DNA of 29,077 nt from Carex sylvatica (GCA_964058845.1 CAXKVR010000383.1:1-29077), one strand, 5' to 3'. Shown: positions 1 through 11,354, counted from the stretch's first letter. Made by a program: numbers and translations. Notes: generated by a model from the sequence alone, not told the origin.

Positions 1-490
1 GTGCAGGAAGAAGAAATGGGGAGAAAGGTGAAAGAATATTAAATTAGAAAAAGTGGGAGAAGGGGTTGCCACATCAGCAAAACAAGAGTGTAAACAGTCA
101 TTTTCTATCTCTATTCCGTCCCAATTCCTAATTCCAGCCCTCAACTGAAAATTCCACCGTGATTTTTTTTTGTTGCCAACAAGCATCGAGTTTTGTTCTC
201 ATGTGCAAGTGGAATTAGATAGTCAAAAAGGGATGGCGATTGAGAGAGGCAACACGAAATAAGCTTAACTCTACTCCCCTGATCAAATAACCTACTGAAT
301 TCTTCCCAACTTCATTAAATCCCTGCAAACCAACGTGAATTTATTGCGTATTGCATTAACTGCACATTGCCTTGCCCACCCACTCTAGAAAATTTTAAGC
401 TACAACCCATTTTTAAATTGATACTTATTCCCTTTCTATCCAGCTTAACCACTAGAACATGTCAACCCAATCTCTGATTATGTACAAGCA
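1..490. other. left-edge non-coding stretch
   Basis: No supported coding region. The sequence is AT-rich with purine-rich patches, and the 5' end of the LINE that follows must lie in or just beyond it. Two A-rich strings (about 43-60 and 143-152) loosely resemble the sequence after the LINE poly(A) tail and could be remnants of a target-site duplication, but neither is exact. Confidence 0.5.
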
Positions 491-1423
491 ATGGAGAGAC
501 TGATCCCAAACTACGATCAACAGGCGCATTAGGGGTGTGTGTACCTTTCAAAAAATGGGATTCATGAATTTCTGGTTGAAGGTCTCAACAGAACTATAAA
601 GGTAGGAGCTCTGGATTTTAACATGAATGCAGGGGGCTCCGTCCAGGAGGTACAATGTTACCTGGCTAGACGATATGGAGGACCAACAGACCACTATAGA
701 CAGCGTCGCTGTTCACGCAATACCTATATGATACGGCTCCCTCCTAACCTTGACCAAGACCATGTAATAACCAATGCGAATCTGTGGGGCATATTAGCAG
801 GATGGGAGATATCACCATGGAACATGGAACAGTGTGCCTTCTTACAACCAGGTGGATTTAAGGTATACATTAAAATCACCAATTTCCCTTATGAATTTTG
901 GCACCCTTCCTTTGTCCAAATGGTAGTAGCACCATTCGAGGATGCAGAACAAATTGACAATGAAAATCTATGGGGAGATGATGCAACAGAAATCAATGTC
1001 ACAATCAACTGCTTAGATCCCAAAAGAATCCCACCCTCCTCTATTTTGCCATTTGGGGATGAATACTGGAAGGAGTGTTTCATTGAAATTGTTGGATGGG
1101 AGTACAATTATTCACCACCAGAGGAAGAGCGATATGACCCTGGTGAGGAGGAGAATGCCCAGGACTCGCTAATTGCAGCTCATGAGCGCATGATTCGGCT
1201 CCGAGAGCAACGCATGCAAAATCAAACCCAGTATCCGGATAGCTCACAATCCTCTTCTCCGGTTCAGGGTGGACCGACTCAAACCTTGAGATGTTATGGT
1301 GCACAAGAACCAAACTCAGCCAAACGAACACCGTCAGACAACGGCCACATGCTGAACAATGTACACATAACACTACTGCGAAATCAGTTCAAAAGCAACC
1401 CCTTTGCACCAGAAGAAAACTGA
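491..1423 (+). pseudogene. unrecognised ORF upstream of LINE ORF1
   Basis: An ATG at 491 opens a frame interrupted once by TAG at 530-532 and then open to 1423, about 310 codons in all. The next in-frame ATG is at 623. I do not recognise the family with certainty. The middle part has a pattern of aromatic and hydrophobic residues (FKVYIKITNFPYEFWHP, then INCLDPKRIPPSSILPFG) that loosely recalls the gag-like or DUF4283-like ORF1 proteins of plant LINEs. The C-terminal third is acidic, then polar and low in complexity (SSQSSSPVQGG). It lies 487 bp before the conventional ORF1 start on the same strand. It could be an extra 5' ORF of this LINE or a fragment of another element. The early stop suggests decay, unless translation starts at 623. 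Confidence 0.4.
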
Positions 1424-1909
1424 CAAACTGAGAGGAAAACACTTTCCCTTTCTAATAAAACATGGGAGGTACTTTAAGAGAAAACAAATAGTATTTCTGT
1501 TAAGGTAGGGGAGGTTCCTGTCGTATGTGAACAAGTGCTCATATCTACTCTCTATGTGGGTACGCATGCTATCAACAACTATATAAAAAGGGGTCAATGC
1601 AGTCTGACGCATCAGCCTATACAAAGCAGGCCAGCCTCTTTTAAAAATAGCTTAAGCAGAAAATATCGAACTCTCTTTAAGACCCTTCGCTGTAGGAAAG
1701 CAGGCCTGAAGCCCCACAAAAAGCCCTCTAAGAAAATATCCTCTTACAGCTGCAAAGTGATTAATTGCAAGCCCAACCACCCAAGTACTGGACTACCAAA
1801 ACAACCAATATATCACCACCATAACAGCCCACTCAATTACCACTCCAAAATCTCATTCTCTTTCATTCACACAACTTCCAAACAGCCCAATACCAAGCTC
1901 AACACCACC

Positions 1910-2845
1910 ATGGCAGCATCTGATGAGGAATTCATTGCACAATTCAAAGCTTTGAGTTCTGGTCCCTCTAACAATGCACCTCCAATTCTCTCACAAAACT
2001 TTGTCCCCAACCAAAATCTCAATCTCTGTGCAATTGTCAGAATCATCTCAAACCGATTAGCCATTGAGAATCAGTTCTCATCCACAATGAGAAAGGCATG
2101 GGCGGTCCAGCCGGCCACAACAATCTCTATGGTAGAACGAAATATATTTGTGGTACAGTTTACCAACGAACAAGAGCTGACAAGGGTCATGCATAGGGGC
2201 ACTTGGATTTATCGAGGGGACGTAGTGACAGTGAAGCGGGTCCTGAGTCAGTCGGACCTTCGATCACCATGTATGAATAAAATTGAAGTATGGACCCAGT
2301 GGCACAAAATACCACATGATGCGATAACTAAAAAATGCATTGAGGACCTGGCAAGGAATATTGGCACACCACTGACAGAGGTCAGTGAAGTCTTCTCGGG
2401 ATTCAACAAATACTATAGAGTCAAACTAGAGATCGATGTAGATGCCTTGCTGACAGACATACAACAGGTAACACATCCATACCTTGGCACCCTCTCTATA
2501 TACATAGTGTATGAGAGACTTTGCAAGTTATGTCTATATTGTGCAAAGATAGGTCATGACCACCTAGACTGCCCTGACCGTACCAGAATGGAACAGCTCA
2601 AGAGAGACCCGAGGTATAGAGACAGACTGGGCATGAAAGAAAGTACCAAATTAAGGGTAGGTCCTTGGATTAATGACTCCACCATTATTCCAGAGATTAA
2701 TGAAGTACAAACTAACCCCATGCACACCCCTTCCAACAACAACACCATTCCACCACACCTCACATACACCAACAGCTCCACTCCTAACCCGATGGCCCAA
2801 ACCACACAACCTACAGGAGAGACCATGCGGTACCGAAGATATTAG
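1910..2845 (+). CDS. LINE ORF1: DUF4283-type RNA-binding protein with zinc knuckle
   Basis: Predicted 311-aa gag-like ORF1 protein of a plant L1 element; such proteins coat the element RNA in the ribonucleoprotein used for target-primed reverse transcription. The ATG at 1910 was chosen because it lies in a good plant context (CCACCATGG); the frame itself is open further upstream but without a convincing start. The first half carries the DUF4283 pattern, with RNIFVVQFTNEQELTRVM and a following GTWIYRGDVVTVKR strand (about residues 80-115). A CCHC knuckle follows, C208-x2-C211-x4-H216-x4-C221. The tail is Pro/Thr/Asn-rich. The frame is uninterrupted, unlike ORF2 170 bp downstream. Function is assigned from family resemblance. 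Confidence 0.72.
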   Translation: MAASDEEFIAQFKALSSGPSNNAPPILSQNFVPNQNLNLCAIVRIISNRLAIENQFSSTMRKAWAVQPATTISMVERNIFVVQFTNEQELTRVMHRGTWIYRGDVVTVKRVLSQSDLRSPCMNKIEVWTQWHKIPHDAITKKCIEDLARNIGTPLTEVSEVFSGFNKYYRVKLEIDVDALLTDIQQVTHPYLGTLSIYIVYERLCKLCLYCAKIGHDHLDCPDRTRMEQLKRDPRYRDRLGMKESTKLRVGPWINDSTIIPEINEVQTNPMHTPSNNNTIPPHLTYTNSSTPNPMAQTTQPTGETMRYRRY

Positions 2846-3015
2846 ACAACAAGCACGGCCATACTAGACTTGAACCTGATAACAGACCCCAATACTAGTC
2901 ACACTTCCCATTCAAGAACAAGGCAAATAATCAATGATCTAGAGGCAAATGAGAACCAGCAACCTAAGAAGAAAAGGGTTATGGCAACGGGCCCAAAATT
3001 GCCCCAAAATCAAAT

Positions 3016-3827
3016 ATGAATTTACTCTCATGGAATTGTCGGGGTGCCGGAGGGCCCCGAAAAAGAAAATTCCTAAATGATCTCTTTCGGTCAACAAGTG
3101 CTGAATCACATTTATTGTAGAAACAAAAAGCTCTTCCCAAAAATCCAATAACTACATCTCCCACTCTCAAACTATGTATGTGTACCCTCTCAAGGCCGAT
3201 CCGGAGGCCTATGGCTGCTGTGGAACCAAAACACTCATGTTAGGCTTATCCGAAAGACGAGGTACTACATATATGCACAAATCTGACCACCCGACAAACC
3301 ACCATGGATCTTAGTGGGGGTCTACGGTGATCCATCCCACTCACAAAACAGTACATTATGGCAAGAAATAAAGGAAATCATAGAAAAAGAAAAAAACAGT
3401 ATGTCTCATGGGAGATTTCAATGCTGTGACAATGCAGCATGAGAAATATGGAGGCAACAATGACCTAAACAGCAGCAGCCGCGATTTTAGGCAACTTTTG
3501 CTTGAAACAGGGCTGATTGATCTTGGGTATAAGGGCCCCGCGTATACCTGGACGAACAAACAACATGCATCAGATGCAGTTCATCAGCGGTTGGATCGGG
3601 TACTGGTGACAGATGCTTGGTTTCAGTTGTATCAACATGCCTACGTTAATCACCTACCCCGTATCAAATCTGATCACACACCGATTCTCCTACGAACTCA
3701 AGATAGACAGGCAACAAAGAGGAAGTTTCGGGTTGAAAATTGGTGGTTTGGAGCAAATGGGTTTGAGGAGGCTTGCTTAACAGGTTGGAAAAAAGAGCAG
3801 CAAGGCTCATGGGAGGAAAAGACTTAA
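3016..3827 (+). pseudogene. LINE ORF2 N-terminal endonuclease domain (broken)
   Basis: The ORF2 start is recognisable as MNLLSWNCRGAGGPRKRKFL, the usual opening of plant L1 endonuclease-RT proteins. A TAG at 3118-3120 stops it after 34 codons. Endonuclease remnants continue in shifting frames, including a GGLWLLWNQ-like and a GVYGDPSH-like stretch near 3200-3340, and become clean again from 3408, where GDFN and, later, SDHTP motifs of the exonuclease-endonuclease-phosphatase fold are visible. In intact elements this domain nicks the target DNA and primes reverse transcription. It is non-functional here because of the early stop and the frame changes. Confidence 0.75.
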
Positions 3828-3830
3828 CAA

Positions 3831-5321
3831 ATGAAGATATCCATTAAAGAATGGGCATCGGATATCCAATCTCCCCAAAATCGCCTGATAAGTCTACAAA
3901 AAGTCATCCTTCAACACCAATCACTCCACCCATCAATGCAGAACCTAACGGTGGAAGAGAACATGTTAAGAGAATACTATAAGACTGAGACAGATCTGGC
4001 TTTGTATTGGCAACAATGTGCAAAAGTCCAATGGCAAGTGCAAGGGGAGAAAAACACTGCTTTTTTCCAAGCAGCAGCAACCCACAGAAGGAGGTACAAC
4101 ACCATTACTCACATCCAAACACCGGAAGGGACAATAGTGTCCAGTCATTCTCAGATCAGACAAACATTGGTAAATTACTTCAAGAGTATTTACTGCTCGC
4201 CCCAAATAACTGAACCCCCGAACCCAACCCTTTTCTTCAGAGATGGAGATAAAGGCAGCACTGGATGACATGGGTCTAGATAAATCCCTAGACCCGATGG
4301 AGTTAGTGCAAGATTATTGCAAAGGTATTGGGCTGTTTTTAAGAAGGATCTGACAAAAACAATTCAGGAGGCTTTTAGTTCAGCATACGTACCAGCAGAG
4401 TGGTTACCAAGCTATATAACTTTGATCCCGAAAACAGAAGAAGCGCTCCAACCGAAGGATTACAGGCCAATTACAGTTGATAATATCACCTACAGGCTAC
4501 TAATGAAGATAGTGGCAAAGAGGCTACAAATTCATATGAATGACATCATTTCTACAGAACATACTGCCTTTTTAAAAGATAGACACATATCTGACAACAC
4601 TATTTTGGCATGAGAAATCACACACTCCTTCCAAACCCAAACATATAGAGATCAGTCCTTCATGCTCAAGGCGGATGTCAACAAAGCCTTCGATACGGTG
4701 CAATTGAACTTTGTTTATGCGGCAATGAAAGCCATCAATATGCCACAACAACTCATCAGTTTGGTTAAGAATTGCTTGGAGGCTAGTAGAGTGACAATTC
4801 TAATCAATGGCACTGGGGATGGTTTTCTTAAACCGACACGGGGACTCCGACAGGGATGTCCATTGTCTCCTTACCTTTTCATATTGATAATGGAATTCCT
4901 AACCAAGGGACTGCAAATGGCACAACGGAGATGTACAATTCGAGGGATCCGATTGGCAAGGTTGGCTCCAATTATTATGCATGCGATGTATGCGGATGAT
5001 CTAGTATTAATGGGTGAGGCAACTATACAAGAGGTCAATGAGCTAAAGCGCATCATAGGTGAGTTTGAAACACATACGGGGTTGCGGACCAACCCTGACA
5101 AATCCACTATGTGGTTTAACAACCAATGCAGTGAGGAATGTCAGATAGAGATCCGAGAATCACTACAAGCGGCACTAGCAAAAGATAACGAGAAATATTT
5201 CGGGGTCTATGTGGGGCTGGCACAGAATGCATTGACCAACAATTCGCTACTGGACAGGTTTTATTCTAGGTTCGCTGGATGGAAATGCACATGCTTTCTT
5301 ACGCGGGACGCCTCACACTAA
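3831..5321 (+). pseudogene. LINE ORF2 reverse transcriptase region (broken)
   Basis: A connecting segment with the typical GEKNTAFFQAAATHRRRYN pattern (3831-4240) leads into the reverse transcriptase. Visible RT blocks are LIPK...DYRPITVDNITYRLLMK (about 4420-4510), KADVNKAFDTV with the first catalytic Asp (about 4665), RGLRQGCPLSPYLF (about 4840) and MYADDLVLM with the catalytic Asp pair (about 4985). The catalytic residues are retained, but the frame is lost near 4244 and again near 4296. A TGA lies at 4611-4613, and a one-base shift near 5285 moves the AGRLTLIKYV-like segment out of frame. A once-active enzyme now split into pieces. Confidence 0.82.
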
Positions 5322-5356
5322 TCAAGTATGTACCCATATCTTAACTAGTATACCAT

Positions 5357-6556
5357 ATGTCCATATCTCTACTGCCAAAACAAACAACAAAGGCTATCAC
5401 AGCTTTGATCCGCAAATTTCTTTGGGGAAAGATAGGTAGAGATAGGTATTTGGTACTTATTGGGTGGCATAAGATATGTTGCAAAAAGGAGGAGGGTGGA
5501 CTAGGCATACGCGATTTAGAGCAATTCAATAAGGCTCTGTTACTTAAGATTGTATGGCAGTTGGTAGAGAACAAAGATCGGTTATGGGTCAAAGTCATGC
5601 GGGCGAAATACTTCCCCAAAGGGGGTTTTTGGGCAGTTAAAAATTTGAAAGGATGTAATCAGTTGTGGAGGACGGTACAAAACATCAAGGTGTTTTTCAT
5701 GGGACAGACGGAATGGCTCATAGAGGATGGCACAGCGGTACTGGCATTGAATCAACCGTGGTTTTCAGGATGGGAAATTCAACGCATCAATACCAACCAA
5801 CAATGCGATGTCACTGTGGCCATGCTCTATGACAGTAATGAGGGTACGTGGAGGCAAGCTCTGATTGAGGAACTCATGGGAACCCAAGCATTGCAGCACA
5901 TATAACAATCCGCACGACCACTGAAAGAGCAAGCAACTTTCAAGGATAAATTGATATGGACACCAAGCAAGGGCAGGGTTTACACTTCAAAAGAAGGATA
6001 TGAGATTCTCAGACAGCAGACTGCACAACCACATGTATATGAGGAGAATACAATGGCCGCGTTTAGAAAAGTGTGGGCATGGAAGGGGCTGCTGCCACGG
6101 GTCCAAAATTTTCTTTGGAGAGCAATACATGGCGATTTACCAACAGCCACTGTACTGCACTCTAGGATAAGAACAATCAGCCCAACTTGTCAGAGATGTA
6201 ATGCTGAAAATGAATTTATAATGCACCTTTTCTTCTTTTGTGATGTGGCACGTGCGACCTGGTACGCTTCCTCTTTTGCTCTAAGAGTAGACAACCTGCC
6301 TCTTGATTTCACTAAGGCACTGCTGGATATCACACAAAATCTAGCAGATGAGCAGGTAGTTGAATTCTGCAATATGTTGTGGAACCTTTGGAAGAGCAGA
6401 AATGAAGAACTTTTTGCAGGCAAGAAACCAGAACCTCGAGGAATCATAAGCAGGATAAGGACAAAGACAATGACAATACTAGTGCGAGACCGCCTGAACA
6501 GACCCCACCAGCAGCTATACTGGTACAAATCCCAACAGGGGCAAGAACGGTACTGA
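5357..6556 (+). pseudogene. LINE ORF2 C-terminal connector and zf-RVT region
   Basis: Two open pieces continue ORF2 after the RT. The first (5357-5905) holds the MSISLLPKQ...FLWG...GGLGIRDLEQFN pattern found downstream of plant L1 RT domains. It ends at a stop, and the frame resumes to 6556. The second has the zf-RVT signature: VWAWKGLLPRVQNFLWRA, then a CQRCNAENEFIMHLFFFC cysteine/histidine cluster (about 6190-6242) and a WNLWKSRNEELF segment. The region is thought to bind nucleic acid. Homology is clear, but the copy is interrupted. Confidence 0.75.
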
Positions 6557-7007
6557 TAGATTCATCATGGGATCCTACATGAAGGTTAGGTATTGGGGTT
6601 ATGTTGTTTGATGGGATAGGGAATCTTGATAATGCCGTGTGTTGCAAATTGGATGCATCTGACCCCTTCCATGCCGAGGCCCATGCACTCCTCATTGCAT
6701 TACAACTGGTGCAAGGAGACGAGCACTTCACAGAAAAGGAGAACATTAGTCTTCTCGGATTGTAAGCTTCTGATACAAGCAGTACATGAGCAGGAGTGGG
6801 ACAACCTACCATTTTGGAGAGCCCAAAGCACTGTACAGCAATGCATTATCGAATGGAGAAAGGTCAATCACACAACACAAACTGCATCATGTTAAGAGGG
6901 AGGCATTGACACAACCTCACAGACTTGCAAATGAAATTAAAAGTGCAACAACTGAGATGAATGCATTACAATTAGTTAATCACTTAGGAATTGAAATACA
7001 CTCTTGA
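6541..7007 (+). pseudogene. LINE ORF2 terminal RNase H-like (RVT_3) remnant
   Basis: Reading on from 6541 gives an RVT_3-type RNase H-like domain: a start with DSSWDPT, a TGA, then RLGIGVMLFDGIGN, KLDASDPFHAEAHALLIAL with the conserved Glu, and (after a one-base shift near 6745) LVFSDCKLLIQAV with the next conserved Asp. A last piece ends LANEI...LVNHLGIEIHS at about 7007. Some plant L1 elements are known to carry such an RNase H at the ORF2 C-terminus, which would help remove RNA from the hybrid. It is broken by at least one stop and two shifts. Confidence 0.65.
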
Positions 7008-7143
7008 ACGAGTTTTTTAGAGTGTTCTCTTAGACTAAGGAAAGTATGAATAGAGTAATGTAACTTAGGAGTAATGTAACTCAGGAAGTAGTTAGGCAGG
7101 CCAGTTAAAGGGCTGTACTGTAATGTAAGAATCTTTTCAATTC

Positions 7144-7182
7144 AATAAATCATACCTACAGATTTTTCCTCAAAAAAAAAAA
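7144..7182 (+). terminator. LINE polyadenylation signal and poly(A) tail
   Basis: AATAAA at 7144-7149 is followed 22 bp later by an uninterrupted run of 11 A at 7172-7182. This marks the 3' end of the LINE and its + orientation. No exact target-site duplication could be paired with it. Confidence 0.75.
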
Positions 7183-7221
7183 CTGAAATTGAAAAAGGTG
7201 GAAAAGTGTCAATTCTTAATT

Positions 7222-7346
7222 CTCTATTCCAATACATTCTAGTTTTGTTCGGTTGGAATATAACATTAATTTTCTATAATTCCTCTATTCCAATACATTC
7301 TAGTTTTGTTCGGTTGGAATATAACATTAATTTTCTATAATTCCTC
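7222..7346. repeat. perfect 61-bp tandem duplication
   Basis: Two identical 61-bp units, 7222-7282 and 7283-7343, with three further bases of a third unit. Each unit contains an ATTCCAA...TTGGAAT inverted pair. It lies directly after the stop codon of the minus-strand Copia fragment, where the polypurine tract and 3' LTR would be expected, and before the LINE insertion. Confidence 0.9.
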
Positions 7347-9165
7347 TCAAGATGGACAAAAGATATCAATCAAGCCCATCTTGTCATATAACTTATTTAG
7401 ATCTATTGAGCTAAGTTCTTTGGTGAGGCAGTCAGCTACTTAATTTTCAGTAGCTACATGACTCAGCTCTAATAGTCCACTTTCTAGCTTTTTCTTTATG
7501 AAGAATCTATTTATCTCCACATGCTTGGTTCTGTCGTACTGCATAAGATTGTTGGCGATGCTGATCACTGACTTACTATCGCACCACAATTTCATTTGAG
7601 CTCCGTGATTCACCTTGAGCTCTTCCAACAACTTCTTCAGCCACACCATCTCAGCAACTCCCAATGCCATAGCCCTGTACTCGGCTTCTGCTGTCGATCT
7701 CACAACAACTGGCTGCTTCTTGCTCTTCCAAGAGACCAAGTTGGCCCCTACGAACATGCAATAGCCAGCTGTGGACCTCCTGTCATCTTGGCAACTGGCC
7801 CAGTCAGAGTCACAGTAGCCCTTAATGTTCATGTGTCAATTCTGCCTGAAAATCAAACCCTTCCCTGGTGCACTCTTGAGGTACCTCAGAATGTGATACA
7901 CTGCGTCCATATGGCCCTTCCTAGGGTCATGCATATAGCGGCTCACTACGCTCACTACAAATGAGATATCGGGACGTGTATGTGTCAAATAGATCAATCA
8001 GCCTACCAGTCTCTGGGACCTCTCACGATCAACCTATTCTCCTGCCTCTGCACTAATCTTGGCCTTCACATCAATTGGAGAAACTGCAGGCTTGCACCCC
8101 AATATGCCTGTCTCAGTGAGCAAGTCTATGACATACTTCCTTTGAGATAGAAGAGTCTCCTCTGCTCCACGAGCCACCTCAATCCCAAGAAAGTCCCAGA
8201 TCATTCACCTTGAATTCCTTCTCCAATCTTGCCTTCAATTGTGCAATCTCCCCATCATCAATCCCAGTAATGATCATATCATTGACATACACAGGCAGCA
8301 TAGTAATGTCACCACCATGTTGTCTAGTAAACACCGTGTGATCAGCATTGATCTGCTGATAGCCCATGCCTACCATAGCCTTCCTGAACCTATCAAACCA
8401 GGCCCGAGAGGACTGTTTCAACCCATAAAGTGACTTCTTGAGCCTGCACACCTTACCCACTGTCTGGTTCATGCCAAACCATGATGTAATCTCCATATAC
8501 ACCTCCTCTAACAAGTACCAATGAAGAAACACATTCTTCACGTTGAGTTGGTGTAACTTCTATCCTCCATTCGCTGCCATAGAAACCAGTGTCCTCACTG
8601 TGCTCATCTTCGCCACGGATGCAAAGGTCTCATCATAGTCGATACCATAGGTCTAACTGTACCCCTTCGCTACCAACCTAGCCTTGTAGCGCTCAATCAG
8701 ACCCTCTGGATTCTGTTTCAATGTAAAGACCCACTTACATCCAACAACCTTCTTGCCTGGTGGTAGTGACACAAGCTCTCAGGTTCTGTTCTTCTCGAGG
8801 GCCTCAAGCTCTTCTTGCATGGTTGTTTTTCATTTCAGATCTCCTTTAGCAACCTGCAAACACTTAGGAATAGAGACAGTGTCTAATGATGCAATGAACG
8901 CTCTATGTACCGGTGATATGTGTGAATAAGAGATAAACTGGACAATCTCATGTGAAAAATCATATCGATCAGGAGGAATGCCCGCATTCTCGCGAGGAGT
9001 CCTTTTTACTGATAGGGGAGTGAGAGGAGTAGAGAGAGGAATCATAGCACCTGTGTATTCTGAGTCTGAGATGGATGGTGTAAGTGTCTCAGGAGTCAGA
9101 TTTGTAGGGATTTCATGACAGTGAGATGGGTGAAAAACAAAATTTTTATCCCTTTTAATCATCTA
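7347..9165 (-). pseudogene. Copia polyprotein C-terminal fragment (linker, RT, RNase H), heavily mutated
   Basis: Reading from about 9165 down to the natural end at 7347-7349 gives, in order, the integrase-RT linker (ISPVHRAFIASLDTVSIPK), the RT start ([20 protein letters not shown]), YGIDYDETF, the LKKSLYGLKQSSRAWF block, the catalytic box as YVNDMII, and the RNase H with GYCDSDWASC, RSTAEAEYRAMA and MKLWCDSKSVI, ending KMGLIDIFCPS. Gag, protease and integrase are missing. Eight in-frame stops are visible at 7440-7442, 7836-7838, 7998-8000, 8034-8036, 8560-8562, 8653-8655, 8779-8781 and 8830-8832, and one frameshift lies near 8190-8200. The usual YVDD is YVND, so the catalytic Asp is lost. 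Most changes look like C-to-T or G-to-A transitions, as in an old methylated copy. Confidence 0.9.
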
Positions 9166-9572
9166 AAACGGAACGTCTCTTTTATGTTAACTCTATTCAA
9201 ATATTTATTTATATATTTTACATACAAGACTAAAAATAATAATCTACATTTATGCAAATATATCTAAATCAAGATTCAAGATTTAGATCTCATACCTCAT
9301 GTTCAATGTCAATCTAACGATTAGAGAAAGTCGATTTTCTCTAGCTCTCTTGGAAACTTTCACGCCGTTGCCTCTAAGTGTTCACCTTGAACTAAACAAG
9401 GATTAGTTCTAGATCTTGCTAGAGATCCACTAATCTAAACTTAGTATAAAGTTAGTAACCCTTGTTAGCTTCCAAAATTAATTTCTTAATTAAATAGCTA
9501 ACCTAATTAATAGATCTAGAATTAATGCAAGAGAAGAGGAGAGAGAAGATAGATGAGAGTCACATGTGAAGT

Positions 9573-9588
9573 GCTCTTTATATAGAGA
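9573..9588 (-). promoter_or_regulatory. TATA box of LTR-like segment
   Basis: The minus strand reads CTCTATATAAAGAGCA, a canonical plant TATA box. It is followed about 30-60 bp downstream by a CT-rich leader, as in retrotransposon LTRs. Confidence 0.5.
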
Positions 9589-9724
9589 AAAGCTAGGACA
9601 ACTTTAGAGTGAATAAGACCAAATTACCCCTCCTTTTGTCACATGCAATCACATATCATATTTGTGTGGCCAACCACACCATGGCCAATCATGCCTCATA
9701 GTGTGTCTCTCAATTACATATTTA

Positions 9725-9729
9725 ATTCT
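9725..9729. repeat. left target-site duplication ATTCT of solo LTR
   Basis: ATTCT directly before the LTR start TGATA; its partner is at 13843-13847. Confidence 0.8.
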
Positions 9730-9905
9730 TGATAATCATAAATTATATACACATTTGATTTAGACTTTATCATAAAATAACACCAAATATCTTGTATTTT
9801 GAATATAAAGAGAATAGAATACACCTAGAATCAAGTTACTGCATTTGTTTGGTTTTAATTTGCAGGAAACAAAGAAAAATGAAGAAAAACGAAGAAAAAT
9901 GTCTA

Positions 9906-10019
9906 GTGCGGACGCACGGTTTACGATATGGTCGTAATGAGTACTTAGATGGATTTCTGGACGCGCGCCAATTTTAAAAAGGTATAATAAGCTATTCATC
10001 AAAATCCGTGCAGACGCAC
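9906..10019. repeat. GTGCGNACGCAC palindromes, first cluster
   Basis: GTGCGGACGCAC at 9906-9917 and GTGCAGACGCAC at 10008-10019, 102 bp apart, near the 5' end of the solo LTR. The second copy sits 8 bp before the nested insertion. Its partner lies at 12036-12047, beyond that insertion. Confidence 0.7.
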
Positions 10020-11354
10020 AGATATCGTGTTAGTTTGTAATAATCTAGAAGTCAATAATACGATAAATTATCATAAAGCTTTGTTCATGAATTGAGTGAT
10101 TAAATAAACTGTCATTTTGTTGCCTTGAATATTATTATATTTATGAATCATTCATTTATCTGACTAGAGTCAATAACTGGAATTGTGAAACTTCATAATA
10201 TAGATGATATATATTCTTAAAAGTCACTAACCGAGGTAATTAGCAGGAACACTAATTAACCGTTACAAGGTTAGTATGTGGATTAAAAGATGGTCAAGTT
10301 TTACAGACCACTGACAAGAGATGTCATTTTAATCACATAGATACATGTTCTAGGAACATGGTATTTGACAGACCCCGAATGAAACATTAAATGGAATTGT
10401 GTACGTGTCATTAATGTTTTCATTCAGTGTTAAGTTCTAAAGTATGAGGTATTCATCTTTCCTACTAAGAAATGTGTATGTGTGATTGTTATCTAACGCT
10501 GTCGGTAAAACGCAGTTATAACGGTAGCTTTTCGGTACACATAACTTAGCTGAGGTAGTGATGGTTTACCAAAAGTACTATTGTCCCTCGTATCTCTATA
10601 CGAGCTATAGCATCACTGGGCCCCTTGATAGAGTAAGATTATCTGCTAGCGGTATAATTACAAGAGTAATTATATTTGATAATCTGCTCAAGATCAAGAA
10701 AAGATTAAGTTTGCAAGGATGACACACACCTACCTTGAAACTGATCTGATAGCTATGAGACGAAAGAACTGACACGAGTAAAATAGTTTACTGGATCGTG
10801 ATATTGTACAGTACAGCATCATCTGTGTAATTGGATGGTCATGACGCGTTATGCCAGATGCCTCTCATGATTATAGAAGTTAAAACAATTTTAATTCTAT
10901 TTACCAACATAACACAGATCCTATTGGGTCACACCGTATAGGAGCTAATCGGAGAATCTTATTGATTAATTATAAATTGATTATAATTAATATTAATATG
11001 GTTATAATTAATTATACGTGCTATAATTAAATTATAAAATGTCAATAAAGATGACAAGCAAAAACAACGGTTAATTTATAAACGTGCACGACACGTTGTA
11101 TAAAATTACCGAAACAACAACCGCAAGAAATATAATTGTTCAGAACAATTATATATATATGACATATGGATATTAATTGAATTTTGTCTTTTAAATTCAT
11201 CATTATCCATACATGTCATCAATATTATCCACAAGGGCAAAATGGTCATTTCACACCAAGTGGCAAAATCTGAATTGGTTTCTTCCAATGGCATTTGTTG
11301 TAAATAGGCCAAACTTGGAGGGCATTTTGGTCATTTGGAAACTGACCCTATACC

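Larger units (their letters stand above)
491..7182 (+). mobile_element. degenerate plant L1-type LINE (non-LTR retrotransposon)
   Basis: A non-LTR retrotransposon shown by its ordered parts: ORF1 with a DUF4283-type RNA-binding region and CCHC knuckle (1910-2845), ORF2 starting at 3016 with an APE-type endonuclease, then reverse transcriptase with a YADD box, a zf-RVT region and an RNase H-like tail, followed by AATAAA and an 11-A tail. ORF2 is split by stops (for example 3118-3120 and 4611-4613) and by several one-base shifts (near 4244, 4296, 5285 and 6745), so the copy is dead for autonomous movement. It appears nearly full length because ORF1 and the ORF2 start are present. The 5' boundary is uncertain; 491 is used because it is the first ATG of an upstream ORF that may belong to the element. 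Confidence 0.75.
9166..9729 (-). mobile_element. LTR-like segment of uncertain element
   Basis: An AT-rich non-coding block. On the minus strand it carries CTCTATATAAAGAGCAC followed by a CT-rich, LTR-like leader. The left limit may be the TGTTAAC at 9185. The right part is cut by the solo LTR that starts at 9730. The sequence resumes after 13847 for at least a few dozen bases, where a TTATAACA (13867-13874) could be the other end of the LTR. No TSD or PBS was found, so the assignment is tentative. Confidence 0.4.

Noticed and set aside
43..7200. Target-site duplication for the LINE (A-rich strings near 43 or 143 versus after 7182)
   Set aside because: Matches need gaps or are only 6-8 bases in A-rich DNA; chance is likely.
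9185..9782. A stand-alone LTR with TGTTA...TAACA ends
   Set aside because: It crosses the better-supported solo LTR start at 9730 (TSD ATTCT), and its own flanks show no duplication.
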